Of a stretch of DNA of 64,000 nucleotides, positions 1 to 8,622 are shown piece by piece (positions within the stretch are counted from its first letter, which is position 1; the number at the start of each line of letters is the position of its first letter). The DNA lies in the NCBI RefSeq assembly GCF_024611995.1, contig NZ_CP102509.1, positions 558,001 to 622,000 on the forward strand, read 5' to 3'. A program made the position numbers and the translations under genes. The DNA is from Streptomyces sp. NBC_00162. Its GTDB lineage: Bacteria > Actinomycetota > Actinomycetes > Streptomycetales > Streptomycetaceae. The notes beneath the pieces were generated by a model. The model was not told the origin of the DNA, did no database searches, and saw only the letters and a list, made by a program, of their open reading frames with translations.

Positions 1-1
1 C

Positions 2-136
2 GACTCCTGGAAGACGGTCTACTCCCGCTTCCGCCGCTACGCCGTTAACGGCGTGTTCACTCAGGCCCTGCAACAGATCCAGGCTCAAGCGGACGCCGCG
101 GCGACATCGACTGATCAATTTGAAGACGGACCCTAG
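2..136 (+). pseudogene. IS5-family transposase fragment (N-terminal domain, 5' end outside window)
   Basis: The frame opens at the window edge and reads SWKTVYSRFRRYAVNGVFTQ, then a helical QIQAQADAAA stretch, and stops at 134-136. This matches the helix-rich N-terminal domain of Streptomyces IS5 transposases; the copy at 20375-21314 has the equivalent SANGTWERLLQQVQAAADAA. Catalytic DDE residues are absent because the frame stops just after this domain. It is a truncated insertion-sequence remnant, not a working gene. Confidence 0.6.
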
Positions 137-477
137 CGGCCATTGCGGCGCCGCCGACGAGTGCTGGCGTCGTCGAAGCGGATCACGCCAACTCCTGACA
201 TGCCCCTGAGCGCGGCCATCTCCTTCGTCCCGTGCACGAGTCGGCATGCCCCGGTGTCCTGGTCGACGATGATGGGCCAGTTTCCCCCGCCCCGGATCTG
301 GCGCCCCTGTTCGTCCTTCGCCGTGGGATACCAAGTGAAGCCATAGACGCCCCTGCTGGCCGGGGTCGCTACCAGGCCGAGTTTGAAGGCCCACTCATCC
401 CAACGGTCGGTCAGGGTCCGGCCGAACTCTTCTGCACGTCTCCGCGCTTCGCTCTCCTCCAAGAGATCCCCCTTCAC
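133..477 (-). CDS. Imm35/YrhB-like small protein (possible immunity protein)
   Basis: About 114 residues from a GTG at 477; the open frame continues to 699 but its upstream part is Arg/Cys-rich and non-protein-like. The body has a helical start (EARRRAEEFGRTLTDRWDEW) and a C-terminal beta part with GGGNWPIIVDQDTGACRL, which resembles the G-x-P-IVD-x-x-TG signature of YrhB/Imm35 proteins. That family includes predicted immunity proteins of polymorphic toxins, which act in the cytoplasm of the toxin producer. No ribosome site is evident before the GTG, so the start is uncertain and the gene may be 5'-truncated. It lies between IS fragments, and the nearest toxin-like gene is the NucA/NucB protein at 3923-7297. 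Family assignment is by motif only. Confidence 0.45.
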   Translation of the reverse strand: MKGDLLEESEARRRAEEFGRTLTDRWDEWAFKLGLVATPASRGVYGFTWYPTAKDEQGRQIRGGGNWPIIVDQDTGACRLVHGTKEMAALRGMSGVGVIRFDDASTRRRRRNGR

Positions 478-545
478 CACTCTCAGATACTTGAGAGAGC
501 AGACGCTACGGGACTGAACCCGGCCACAGAACGGGAGCCACCTCG

Positions 546-784
546 GTGCACACGTCTCTGTACTTGGCGGTGCACACAGAGAAGTACGCCGACACCGCCT
601 GCTGCAGGGCGAGTAGTGGGATGCCGTGCGCGTCACAGCGCCGGTCTCCCGCGGCCCAGCGGCATGCCGACACCGTCCGGTTCGCGCTCTTCGAGGCACG
701 GCCTGCCGGTCTGGCCTTCAAGCAGCTGGTCAGATCCAGCGAACTCTCACCCCATCAAGCCCGCGCGGGCCTGGCCGGCCTGCG
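546..784 (+). pseudogene. Fragment of a possible winged-helix regulator, cut by an IS5 element
   Basis: One frame from GTG 546 reads like genuine protein: a basic start with HTSLYLAVHTEKYADTA, then VRFALFEARPAGLAFKQL and VRSSELSPHQARAGLAGLRD, which looks like a small helix-turn-helix or winged-helix unit. After about position 784 this frame becomes Arg/Ala-rich shadow while the IS5 transposase begins in another frame. I infer that the element truncated this gene. The product is not assigned to a family; only the HTH-like helix pattern supports the regulator suggestion. Confidence 0.35.
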
Positions 785-1552
785 AGACCCCTCGCGGCGG
801 GCGGCCGGAGAAGCACCTGCGGCGCGAGATCGTGGACGCAATTCGGTACGTCGTCGACACCGGCTGCAAGTGGCGAGCCCTGCCCAAGGACTATCCGCCC
901 TGGCGAACCTGCTACAACGCCATGGCCCGCTGGGCCGCCGCCGGGGTGATCGGACAGATCCGAGACCAGCTCCGCAAACGCGTCCCGCCGGGACATGGGC
1001 CGCTCCCCTGGAGCAGTCGCCACCATCATCGACTCCCAGTCCGTCAAGGCCGCCGAGACCGTCGGCAAAGACTCGCGCGGCTACGACGCAGCGAAGAAGA
1101 TCAACGGAAGGAAGCGGCACCTGGTGGTGGATACCAAGGGCCTGCCGCTGTTCGTCATGGTCACCCCGGCCGACATGACCGACCGCGACGCGGCCAAGGA
1201 AGTCCTGTTCAGGCTGAGGCTCAGGCACCCCGAGATCACGATCGTCTGGGCCGATTCCGCCTACGCCGGACAGCTCGTCGGGGGCGAAGAAGTACCTGAA
1301 CCTGACGCCGAAGACAGTCAGCCGGCCGAAGAACGCGTCGGGTTCGTCGTCCTGCCCCGCCGCTGGGTGGTCGAAAGAACACTGGCCTGGGTCATGCACG
1401 CCCGCAGACACGCCCGCGACTACGAACGCCTCATCCAGCACTCGAAATCGCTGATCACCTGGGCCGCGATCACCCTCCTGCCCAGGCGCATCACCCGTCG
1501 GCAGTCCCGCCGGGCCAACCAGCCGCCCTCCCGCGAACACACACGCGAATGA
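785..1552 (+). pseudogene. IS5-family transposase, frameshifted
   Basis: The N-terminal DUF4096-like part (GRPEKHLRREIVDAIRYVV) is in frame 1. Near 985-1000 the coding frame switches, giving MGRSPGAVATIIDSQSVKAA with the first catalytic Asp in the IIDSQS motif, then NGRKRHLVVDTKGLPL and VWADSAYAG. Between about 1280 and 1340 a third frame is needed (AKKYLNLTPKTVSRPKNASG) before the original frame returns for FVVLPRRWVVERTLAWVMHA. The 5' about 30 codons are missing. The first shift could be the programmed frameshift known in IS5 relatives, but the paired later shifts indicate decay. No terminal inverted repeats were identified. Confidence 0.75.
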
Positions 1553-1626
1553 CCGCGGTCACATCCGTGGCACCTTCGCAGCCGTCCAGTAGCTCGGCCT
1601 GTCACTGGCAACGGCAGACTACGCGC

Positions 1627-2232
1627 ATGAGTAACAGCGACAACGCTATCCGCCACAGGCTTGGTCCGGCCTGGGTGCCGTCCATGGGTGGGCCGCTGGT
1701 CGTCGTCCCGGCATCTGCCCTGCACCAGTGGGGCGGCTGCACCGAGGACGGTGTGATCGTCGGCGGCACCGACCAGCCGGACGACTACGACCGGGCCTGC
1801 GCGGTCGAGGAGTACGCCGAAGTGATCAGTCTGGGCGACACCCGCACTGCGTCCGTGCTGGTGCTTAGCGACGAGCCCGCCACCACCTGCTACCTGCCCG
1901 AGCAGAGGATCTTCCTGCGGTGGCTCGCCGCCGACTCCGACGCGGAGTTGCTCGCCGCCGCCGAGGCCGTCCTGAGCGACCCGGCGACGCCGTGGGAGAA
2001 GTGCGGAGTCTGGGAGACCGATGGCCCAGCTGTTCTCATGGACTCGGCCGAGGCCGGTGAGGATCTCGGCGTGCCCTACCCCGACGGCAGAGGCCAACCA
2101 GCCGAAGCCCCAGTTCCCGTGCCCGCAGGGCGATGGGAAGTCCGTGCGTTCCACAGGACCGGTGGTGAGTTCCCCTGGGTCGGCATTGTCCAAATCCTCC
2201 CGGCCGATGCTCAGCCGACTACTACTCCTTGA
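1627..2232 (+). CDS. Imm21-family immunity protein
   Basis: A 201-residue protein beginning MSNSDNAIRHRLGPAWVPSM; the ATG at 1627 is preferred over an upstream in-frame ATG at 1549 whose leader is Ser/Thr-rich and overlaps the IS5 end. Motifs WVPSMGGPLVVVP, WGGCTEDGVIVGG, DYDRACAV and ETDGPAVLMDSAEAG match the Imm21 family, predicted immunity proteins that neutralise a cognate secreted toxin in polymorphic toxin systems. No toxin gene adjoins it: upstream is an IS5 remnant and downstream a truncated secreted HNH gene, so it looks like an orphan immunity gene. No signal peptide or membrane segment, consistent with a cytoplasmic role. The frame is intact. Confidence 0.75.
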   Translation: MSNSDNAIRHRLGPAWVPSMGGPLVVVPASALHQWGGCTEDGVIVGGTDQPDDYDRACAVEEYAEVISLGDTRTASVLVLSDEPATTCYLPEQRIFLRWLAADSDAELLAAAEAVLSDPATPWEKCGVWETDGPAVLMDSAEAGEDLGVPYPDGRGQPAEAPVPVPAGRWEVRAFHRTGGEFPWVGIVQILPADAQPTTTP

Positions 2233-2528
2233 CGCCCACCGCCAGAACACGAGGAGTCGAACATCACGCTGCCAGCACCCGCCCCTGACCGAGACTGCGG
2301 TTCGTTCCCGTCGAAGTTCATCTCATCCCCTCGCCTAACGCCACAGGGACCCGGACCACGTCCGCGGAGGAGCACCACGGGGGATATGGATCAGGTACTG
2401 AGGCAGTCTGCAAGGCGCCGAACGCACGGTTGCATGACGGCTGCGCATCGCTGACCAGGTCGGAAACGGTCAGTCGTAGTACGACCACCCCACACCCCGC
2501 TCAGCGCGCAGCCCGGACCGATGGCCGG

Positions 2529-2813
2529 CTACTCCACGGCCTCGGACAGCAGGACCTCTTGACGGGTGTTACAGCCGTCGTTCGGAAGGTCGCCGGTGTT
2601 CCAGTGCTTGAAGGAGGTCCGCCGGTAGCCGGTCCGGTCCTCGACCGCGACCGGGAGCGCGGACACCGCAACCCCGATCGGCAGGACCTGCGGCACCGCA
2701 CGCCCCTCTTCCGCGGCGTGCGCGGTCGTAGCAGGCAGGGACAGGGCGAGCGCAGCAGCGGCCGCGACTACGGCCCGCGCGTGATCATCATGAGCCGGTT
2801 GTACCGGCCACAC
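2529..2813 (-). pseudogene. Truncated secreted HNH nuclease (N-terminal part only)
   Basis: Encodes a signal-peptide-like segment (AVVAAAAALALSLPATTAHA) followed by RTGYRRTSFKHWNTGDLPND and CNTRQEVLLSEAVE, then a stop. The same order (YKRDLYKHWNRG, DGCDTRREVILSEAVEAP) occurs in the longer secreted HNH gene at 60726-61447, where the HNH core follows. Here the HNH core is missing, so this is a 3'-truncated paralogue. The start is uncertain; the frame opens at 2813. Confidence 0.6.
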
Positions 2814-3346
2814 ACCATCAGCAACAGGACCCTGCGACGCGGTTCACCCGGCCGGGGACATGGGTTCACCGCCGAAACGGCACTGCACCGACCACCAGGT
2901 CGCCGCTCGGGACCGTTCTGGAACAGCAGCGCTCTCGGCCCGCAGACCGCGCCTACTCAAGCCGTCCGCAACTTGGTCGGTGGAGCGGCACGACCCGCTG
3001 CCGCCCCACCCGTGGTACCCGTTCCAGCCGTCCAGGGAGGCGTTCCGGTACACGCCGAGGATGCTGACCCGTCAGACTTCAGTAGCCATCGCCCAAATGG
3101 CCTTCGCCCATGGCAACGCACTCGTCGTCTGCGTCGTAGCCGGTGAGGCGAGCCAGCCCAGAAGCCAATCGTGGGTGGGGTGACGCGGGCCGGAGGCCAC
3201 CGTCCTGGTCTTCGTTGCCTGCGGACTCGTGGGACTCGACTGCGCACCTCGTCGGCGCCCGCATCGACTCACCGCGCACAAAGCCGTCCACGCATCCGAG
3301 GGCATACTGCTACTCGCGACTCGATTGATGACATGTGAGGTGACCC
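2814..3346. other. No gene recognised
   Basis: Open frames on both strands here are Arg/Pro/Ser-rich and show no consistent protein-like composition. This is probably decayed DNA downstream of IS activity. No hairpin terminator or tRNA-like structure was seen. Confidence 0.4.
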
Positions 3347-3843
3347 TTGAGCAGGCTGCTGGATGGTTTCGAGACTACGGTTTCTCCGAGTTATCGCATA
3401 TTTGGGCTGGTCGATACGAGCGTCGATACGTATTCGCCGCACGCGGATCACACGAAGTGGCTCCTTTCTGCCCCCGGCATGGTGTATCTGCAAGTGCCGC
3501 CCCAGGTGATTCGGGCGTCGGTCCGTCTGGAGAGCTGGTCAACCGCTCCTCCGGCAAGCGATGCCTCGTGGTCCGGCGCGCAGGACGTGGAAGTGGAGCT
3601 TCCCGGGGTGAGCTCGCACTGGAAACCATCGATGGAGGGCAGCAGGAGATCCCCCTGGTCCTGCCCTCGTCCGGTGTGTACAGGATGCGATGGCAGTGGA
3701 TATTCAACCGTGAGCGCGGGGAGTTCACCTCTCCATTGGCGGGAATCCGGGAACCGCTGCCCATGCCGACGGGCCTCGAAGAGAAGATGGACGGTACAGA
3801 TCAGTACTGCCTGATTCAGATCTGGCGCACGGCCGCCGGCTAG
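3347..3843 (+). pseudogene. Unknown protein, frameshifted
   Basis: Two frames must be joined. The first (from 3347, TTG/GTG-type start) reads SRLLDGFETTVSPSYRIFGL, then VDTYSPHADHTKWLLSAPGM and IRASVRLESWSTAPPA. The second, in frame 1 from about 3620, reads LETIDGGQQEIPLVLPSSGV, YRMRWQWIFNRERGEFTSPL and ends DQYCLIQIWRTAAG. The switch lies in about 3600-3625. Together they give a beta-rich protein of about 165 residues of unknown function. The truncated gene at 23094-23336 has a similar W-x-x-P / ERYVI arrangement and may be a distant relative. It ends 18 bp before a strong hairpin terminator. Confidence 0.5.
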
Positions 3844-3861
3844 GGACCGAGTGAAATGGGT

Positions 3862-3889
3862 GCGGGGCCGGTCGGTGGACCGGCCCCGC
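3862..3889. terminator. Bidirectional hairpin terminator
   Basis: A perfect 12-bp stem (GCGGGGCCGGTC / GACCGGCCCCGC) with a GGTG loop lies between two convergent genes, ending 18 bp after the stop at 3843 and 33 bp before the stop of the minus-strand gene at 3923. There is no T-run, as is usual in Streptomyces. Confidence 0.75.
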
Positions 3890-3922
3890 ACTATGGCTGA
3901 CTCAGGCTGGATTCCGCCCCGG

Positions 3923-6900
3923 TCAGCTGCCGATCACGACGATGAACGGGTCATGGCTCAGGATCCGGTCATTGTCGTACCAGGCGCCGAGGCGCCGCCC
4001 GGCTTCCTGGTTCTCGTTCGAGTCGATGTAGCGGACGGTGAAGTCGTTGCGGTACGGATCTCCCTCGTACTGGTAGCGCGCGGCCCCCTGGTAACTGGAG
4101 GCGAAGGGGAACTCGTCGCAGTCGCGCTGCTCTCCCGCCGTGGGTTTGCCCGGTACGGCGGCGTTGTTGCACGTGGTGGAGACGACGGACCGGTTGGCGT
4201 CGTAGCGTGCCTGCTCGGTCGCTCCGAAGCCGGGCACGAGGCGGTACATCGGGTCCACGGCGGTCCCGCCCGGCAGCTTCTTGTCGCTCTTCGTCGGGTA
4301 CGTGCCACCCGGGTTGCCGAGCGCGTCTCCGATGTGGTCCGCAACCGCCGCTACTCCGAAGTACGGCTCCACGGGAGCGGCGGGGTCGGACGTGTCGCTC
4401 CGGTCGTAGCGCAGGGCGGGTGTGGCATCAGGGAATACGGAGCCCGCCTTGGCCCGTACGTTGTAGGCGGCGCTGTCGAAGCGGATCTCCCCCTGCTCGC
4501 CCTCGGAGGGGATGAGCTGGGAGTAGCCGGGGAGCGTGAACTCGAGTACCGGGGTGAAAAGGCCCGTGGCAATCTGATCGCCGTTCGCGACATCGGGCAG
4601 CCTCGGTGCCAGCGACCACAGGTCGAACTTCGTGTCACCGTTGTACTTCCACTGGCTGGGTGAATCACTGCGGCCCGTGTGGAGACCTGGCTGGCAGGCG
4701 TCTTCTGCCGTGGGGTTGCCCGGAACTCCGATGGCCCAGCTTCCCTCACACTCCAGCTTCGCTTCCAGCTTGGCGCCGGCCTGGCTGAAGTCACCGCTGG
4801 ATATGAAGACGTCCACGTTGAAGTCGAACTCGGCGAAGCGGGTCAGCGTGCTGCCGTCCAAGCCGCCCATCTGGCCCCGGCCGATCAGGGTATTGGTCGA
4901 GATGAAGGTTCCCTTCAGATAGCAGCCCGGCGGCCACAGGCCACACCTGATCGCCGGCATGACGGTCATGGTCTCCTGGCAGTACGAGAACCGGTTCTTG
5001 ATCCACCCGGCCTCGTTGTCCGAGTCGTCGGCGTTGTGGCACTCATCGACATCGGCGATGTATTCGTACGGATCCTTACCGTTGTTCTCGGGCTTTCGAC
5101 CGCGGTTGAACCGCTGGCTGGGAACGGTGTACGTGCGCTCCCACGCGGCCATGGTCCCGACGGTCGGTGCCATTGCCGCGCTGGGCGCCGCCTGTGCCGA
5201 CTGTGCCGGGGCAGACTGCGCGGCGGACGGGCCGGTGCGCGGCGTGATGCCGAGCGCCTCCAGGTTGCCGTCCCTGTTCAGGACCTGCTCGACCAGGGCG
5301 GGGTCGGCGATCAGCGCGGGATCGCTGATCGTGTAGGTGTCGCCGGGCTGGAGCTTGGTGGGAAGTCCTGAGGCAGCGGTCTCCACGACGAACGACCGCC
5401 ACGGGGACCAACCCAGGTTGTAGTGGGTGCCGTCGTAGGCGTTGGTGCGGAACTTGTACATCCTGCCGTCGACGAGCTGCCCGGCCGGGACCTGCACGCT
5501 CGCCCACTCGCCGGGCGTGACGAAGTCGGAGACGAGCACGCCGTCGCCGGCCGGCGTGGGGATCGGCGCGTTGGTTTCCGCGTCGTAGACCTGGAAGCTG
5601 CCATTGACCTTGTCGCCGTCCGCGTCGGCGAACTTGTCCCTGAGCGTCGGCGTGAGGGTGTCGACGGCCCACACGTCGTTGTAGGTCCTGAAGGGCGGAC
5701 CGGCCTGCTGTACCGTGCCGTCGGAGGGACGGTAGTTGTAGGTCACGGTCAGCTTCGGCTGGTTCGCGGTGGCGTTGCCGGAGTTGACGCGCTTCCAGGC
5801 GCGGATGTCGTCGGTGGCCGCGCGCAGGCCCATGTGACCGCGGGTGGCCTTGGCGGACGCCCAGGTCTGGACGAGGGTGTCGACGTCGGCGTTGATCCAG
5901 CCGTCCGGCTGGGTGGCGGCGCAGGACGGGTTGCCCTTGGTCTCGGTCGAGGAGTGGTACTGCTTGTTCCACGTGGGTTGCGCGGTCCAGCGCGAGGACG
6001 TGGAGGGGGCGTTGGTGTCCCAGACGGTCCAGGACTGGGCGCTGCAGTCGGTGTTGTTCCCGGAGTGGAAGTTCCACAGCGCCAGGTTCGCGTCGACGAT
6101 CAGCGCGTCCTGGATCGGGGTGGTGTTCCACGTGATGAAGGAGCGCGCGGTGCGCGGGGTGCCGTCGGGGTTCTTGGTGCCGGGGTCGCCGAAGTCGAGT
6201 TCGATGTCGTTGGACCAGTCGACGGTCTCGCCCTGCTGCACGTAGGTATCGAAGGTGTTCGCCAGTGCAGAGGTGGAGGGGTCCACGGTGACCGGGTACT
6301 GGGTCTTGGGATCGGCGAGGAACTTCTCGTCCGGGGTGACGACCAGGTCGATCGCGCCCTCCCCCTTGTCCACGACCTGCATGGCCACGCGGACCCGGCG
6401 GGTGTGCTCGCCGGACCGTTCGTCCACCGAGGCGTCCCACATGACGGGGGCGGGCATCGTCGCGCGCCGTTGACCTGTCCCGGCGTCGGTGAACGTCACC
6501 GACCCGTCCTTGTTCGCCTCGGCCTTGAGCCCCTTGGCCTTGACCGGCAGCGTGTAGGAGTAGGCGCCGGAGGGCTTCTTGCCGATCTCCACGAACTGTT
6601 CGAAGCCGGTCCGGGTGGCCTCGACGATGACGTCGGCGCCGGGTACGGCCTCCCGGTAGCGGGCAGTGGTGCCGTTCAGCTCCGGAGCGGGAAGTCCGCC
6701 CTTCCACTGGAGGGTCACCGCCTGGTCACCGGTGCCAAGGGTGACGAGGTCGCGCGGGGCGTCGTCCTGGGCGGCGGTCAGTGAGCGCGGCGCGGCGCCG
6801 CCCTTGCCCGCCAGGCGCAGCCCGTTGGGGTGCTCCTTCGCGGTCACGGTTCCGTCGGCGGCCGTGGTCAGTGTCGCGTCGACCGTGCGCCACTCGCCGG

Positions 6901-7297
6901 CCCGCCAGACCCGCTCGGGCCCGGACATCAGCTCTGTGGTGAGGGTGCCGTCGGGGTTGGCCACGGTGTAGGAGGTGGCCGTCGTCTCGTCGGAGGCGAC
7001 GACCTGCTTGCCGCTCGTCTTCGCCTGGGCGACGGCCCAGGCCCTCGACCCCTGCGGGTGCTTGGCCTCCCGGGCCGGGGCTGTTCCCTTCTCCTTGCCC
7101 TTCTCCTTCTCCTTCTCCTTCTTCTTCTTCAAGGGGGACTTGTAGGCAGCCGGTGTGGTCGGCCCGCCCGGTGCCGCAACGGCTGTCTGGGCGCCAGACG
7201 CGAACGCGGCTTCTGCCGCCAGTATCAGCGCTGAGACCAGAGCTATTCGCCCGCTGTGGCGTCTGAGGCCGGAACGCCCGGCTGTGTGTCTGGACAC
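3923..7297 (-). CDS. Secreted DNRLRE-domain protein with C-terminal NucA/NucB nuclease domain
   Basis: About 1,124 residues. I chose GTG 7297 (VSRHTAGRSGLRRHSG), preceded by a GGAAGGGA ribosome site, over the TTG at 7339. A signal peptide (ALVSALILAAEAAFASGAQT) is followed by a Lys/Glu-rich linker (KKKKEKEKEKGKEKG), a long beta-rich region and a DNRLRE-like module (residues about 340-530: FDTYVQQGE, SFITWNTTPI, WTAQPTWNK, HMGLRAAT). The C-terminal about 110 residues contain RDCDEFPFASSYQGA and SNENQEAGRRLGAWY, the signature of NucA/NucB-type secreted DNases. This fits a polymorphic-toxin style exoprotein: export, presentation stalk, C-terminal nuclease. No dedicated immunity gene directly adjoins it. 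An inverted repeat lies about 80 bp upstream. Family of the nuclease end is clear; the biological target is inferred. Confidence 0.8.
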   Translation of the reverse strand: MSRHTAGRSGLRRHSGRIALVSALILAAEAAFASGAQTAVAAPGGPTTPAAYKSPLKKKKEKEKEKGKEKGTAPAREAKHPQGSRAWAVAQAKTSGKQVVASDETTATSYTVANPDGTLTTELMSGPERVWRAGEWRTVDATLTTAADGTVTAKEHPNGLRLAGKGGAAPRSLTAAQDDAPRDLVTLGTGDQAVTLQWKGGLPAPELNGTTARYREAVPGADVIVEATRTGFEQFVEIGKKPSGAYSYTLPVKAKGLKAEANKDGSVTFTDAGTGQRRATMPAPVMWDASVDERSGEHTRRVRVAMQVVDKGEGAIDLVVTPDEKFLADPKTQYPVTVDPSTSALANTFDTYVQQGETVDWSNDIELDFGDPGTKNPDGTPRTARSFITWNTTPIQDALIVDANLALWNFHSGNNTDCSAQSWTVWDTNAPSTSSRWTAQPTWNKQYHSSTETKGNPSCAATQPDGWINADVDTLVQTWASAKATRGHMGLRAATDDIRAWKRVNSGNATANQPKLTVTYNYRPSDGTVQQAGPPFRTYNDVWAVDTLTPTLRDKFADADGDKVNGSFQVYDAETNAPIPTPAGDGVLVSDFVTPGEWASVQVPAGQLVDGRMYKFRTNAYDGTHYNLGWSPWRSFVVETAASGLPTKLQPGDTYTISDPALIADPALVEQVLNRDGNLEALGITPRTGPSAAQSAPAQSAQAAPSAAMAPTVGTMAAWERTYTVPSQRFNRGRKPENNGKDPYEYIADVDECHNADDSDNEAGWIKNRFSYCQETMTVMPAIRCGLWPPGCYLKGTFISTNTLIGRGQMGGLDGSTLTRFAEFDFNVDVFISSGDFSQAGAKLEAKLECEGSWAIGVPGNPTAEDACQPGLHTGRSDSPSQWKYNGDTKFDLWSLAPRLPDVANGDQIATGLFTPVLEFTLPGYSQLIPSEGEQGEIRFDSAAYNVRAKAGSVFPDATPALRYDRSDTSDPAAPVEPYFGVAAVADHIGDALGNPGGTYPTKSDKKLPGGTAVDPMYRLVPGFGATEQARYDANRSVVSTTCNNAAVPGKPTAGEQRDCDEFPFASSYQGAARYQYEGDPYRNDFTVRYIDSNENQEAGRRLGAWYDNDRILSHDPFIVVIGS

Positions 7298-7376
7298 GGA
7301 TGTGTCATCCCTTCCGATCCTGCCGCTCGGCAAGATCAACAGGGAAATCTAGAGCCGGACTGCGTCCCGATTACAT

Positions 7377-7395
7377 GCAGAATCGGTGATTCTGC
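7377..7395. promoter_or_regulatory. Inverted repeat upstream of the NucA/NucB gene
   Basis: GCAGAATC-GGT-GATTCTGC is a perfect 8-bp inverted repeat with a 3-bp centre, 80 bp upstream of the chosen GTG start. Its position fits an operator or a 5'-UTR hairpin; its function is inferred. Confidence 0.4.
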
Positions 7396-7489
7396 GTGAT
7401 CATGAACATGGTTGCCCACATGTAGTTGAGGGCCCTGCGGGGACTTCGCCAAATCTGCGGTGATCTTGTGGAGACTCTGTCACCGCCGG

Positions 7490-7690
7490 CCTCCTGGGCT
7501 GCACCTCGACCGGGCCAAGACCGTGCCCCGCCAACCGAAGAAGGCTGTCGCGGCGAAGCCACGGGTGCGGTCGAGTGGGTGGCCGTTCCACCCTGCACCG
7601 AGGCGAATGAGGTTGAGCGCAACAGCGGAGAAGAATGTGCTGAGCCTCGACGGACTGAGGCCCCCGGAACCCTCCGCCTACTAGTAGGAC
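7490..7690 (-). pseudogene. C-terminal remnant of an IS1182-like transposase
   Basis: One minus-strand frame reads TFFSAVALNLIRLGAGWNGH then PLDRTRGFAATAFFGWRG. The ALNLIRL-x3-W-NGHPLDRTR pattern resembles the end of IS1182-type transposases. Nothing of the catalytic core remains. The assignment rests on about 45 residues. Confidence 0.4.
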
Positions 7691-7736
7691 TCCGTTAGGT
7701 CTTCCGGTTCGGGCTGTTCGTGGGCATGTTGGATGT

Positions 7737-8150
7737 GTGGAAACACGCGAAGTGGACCGTGTACGAGCGGGGTTGGCGTTGTATGTGGCTGACGCGTTCG
7801 CCTCTCTGCGGCGCAAGGACCAGCGAGCCAAGAGTGACTGCTACCTGCGGGGACTGATGCTGGACGGCCGACGCAAGTCGATCCAGGCCATGGCCGCTCG
7901 GCGGCTGCCGGACGGCAACGAGCAGAACCTGCAGCAGTTCGTGAACCAGTCCACCTGGGACCCGCGGCGGGGCAGCCTCGGATCTGCGAACGCATGCTGC
8001 CGCTCATCGCCCCGACGGCCTGGGTGATCGACGACGTGTCGCTGCCCAAGGACGGAAGAATGTCAGTCGGGGTGGCTCCGCAGTACTGCGGAGCCCTGGG
8101 CAAACGCGCTAACTGCCAGGTCGCGGTCAGTGTTCATGCGCGACTGACAG
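7737..8150 (+). pseudogene. IS701-family transposase, N-terminal part, frameshifted
   Basis: The first frame reads [40 protein letters not shown] and [14 protein letters not shown], the typical IS701 opening. After about 7975 the frame changes and continues [20 protein letters not shown], then [20 protein letters not shown], which includes the DDV-F/L-PKDG motif. The gene ends abruptly near 8145 where an ISL3 fragment begins on the other strand. Confidence 0.7.
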
Positions 8151-8159
8151 CGCCTCCTG

Positions 8160-8500
8160 CCCGCTCCAGTGGAGGCTGTTCCTGCCTCGAGTACGGGGCG
8201 GCCAACCGCGAGAACGGCTCGGCGAACGTCCGACGCCCCACAGATGAAACGCCGGACCACCAACCAAATAGCGAACCCCTGCTCAGCGAGCGGAAGATCC
8301 TTCAGCTTGCGCTCGTAGCGGTCGTGCACCCGCTCCGAGAAATGGCCGCAGTCCGGACACTTCGCCCCGGCCGCCCGCCCTCTCGCTACCACCTCGACCG
8401 TGCCGAACGTAGCCGTCACCGCCTCGACATCCACGTCGTCGATCCCGTCGAACACGATCGAGTCCCAGAACGATGAATCGGTCAGCACGACCAGCACCAT
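8160..8500 (-). pseudogene. ISL3-family transposase N-terminal fragment
   Basis: Reads [20 protein letters not shown], then [40 protein letters not shown] and VVRRFICG: the zinc-binding N-terminus of ISL3 transposases. A deletion near 8240 shifts the frame ([15 protein letters not shown] lies in another frame), and the catalytic domain is missing. It abuts the IS701 fragment tail to tail. Confidence 0.7.
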
Positions 8501-8622
8501 CACCGTCCACAGCCGACCACAGCAGAGACCACCATGGACCTGACGGAGCATCATGCTCGATTGGTGGACGTTCAGGCGTACGCGGTCTCACCCCGCCCTG
8601 ACCGGGTCCCCGCACCCGCGGT

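Noticed and set aside
232..1299. A 355-codon plus frame taken as one gene
   Set aside because: Only its middle is transposase; the rest is antisense to the Imm35-like gene or out of frame.
5423..6784. A 453-codon plus-strand frame
   Set aside because: Antisense to the DNRLRE-NucA/NucB gene; Val/Gly-rich shadow without any motif.
7096..7134. A CTTCTCC-type tandem repeat
   Set aside because: It is the coding sequence for the Lys/Glu-rich linker of the secreted nuclease protein, not a separate repeat element.
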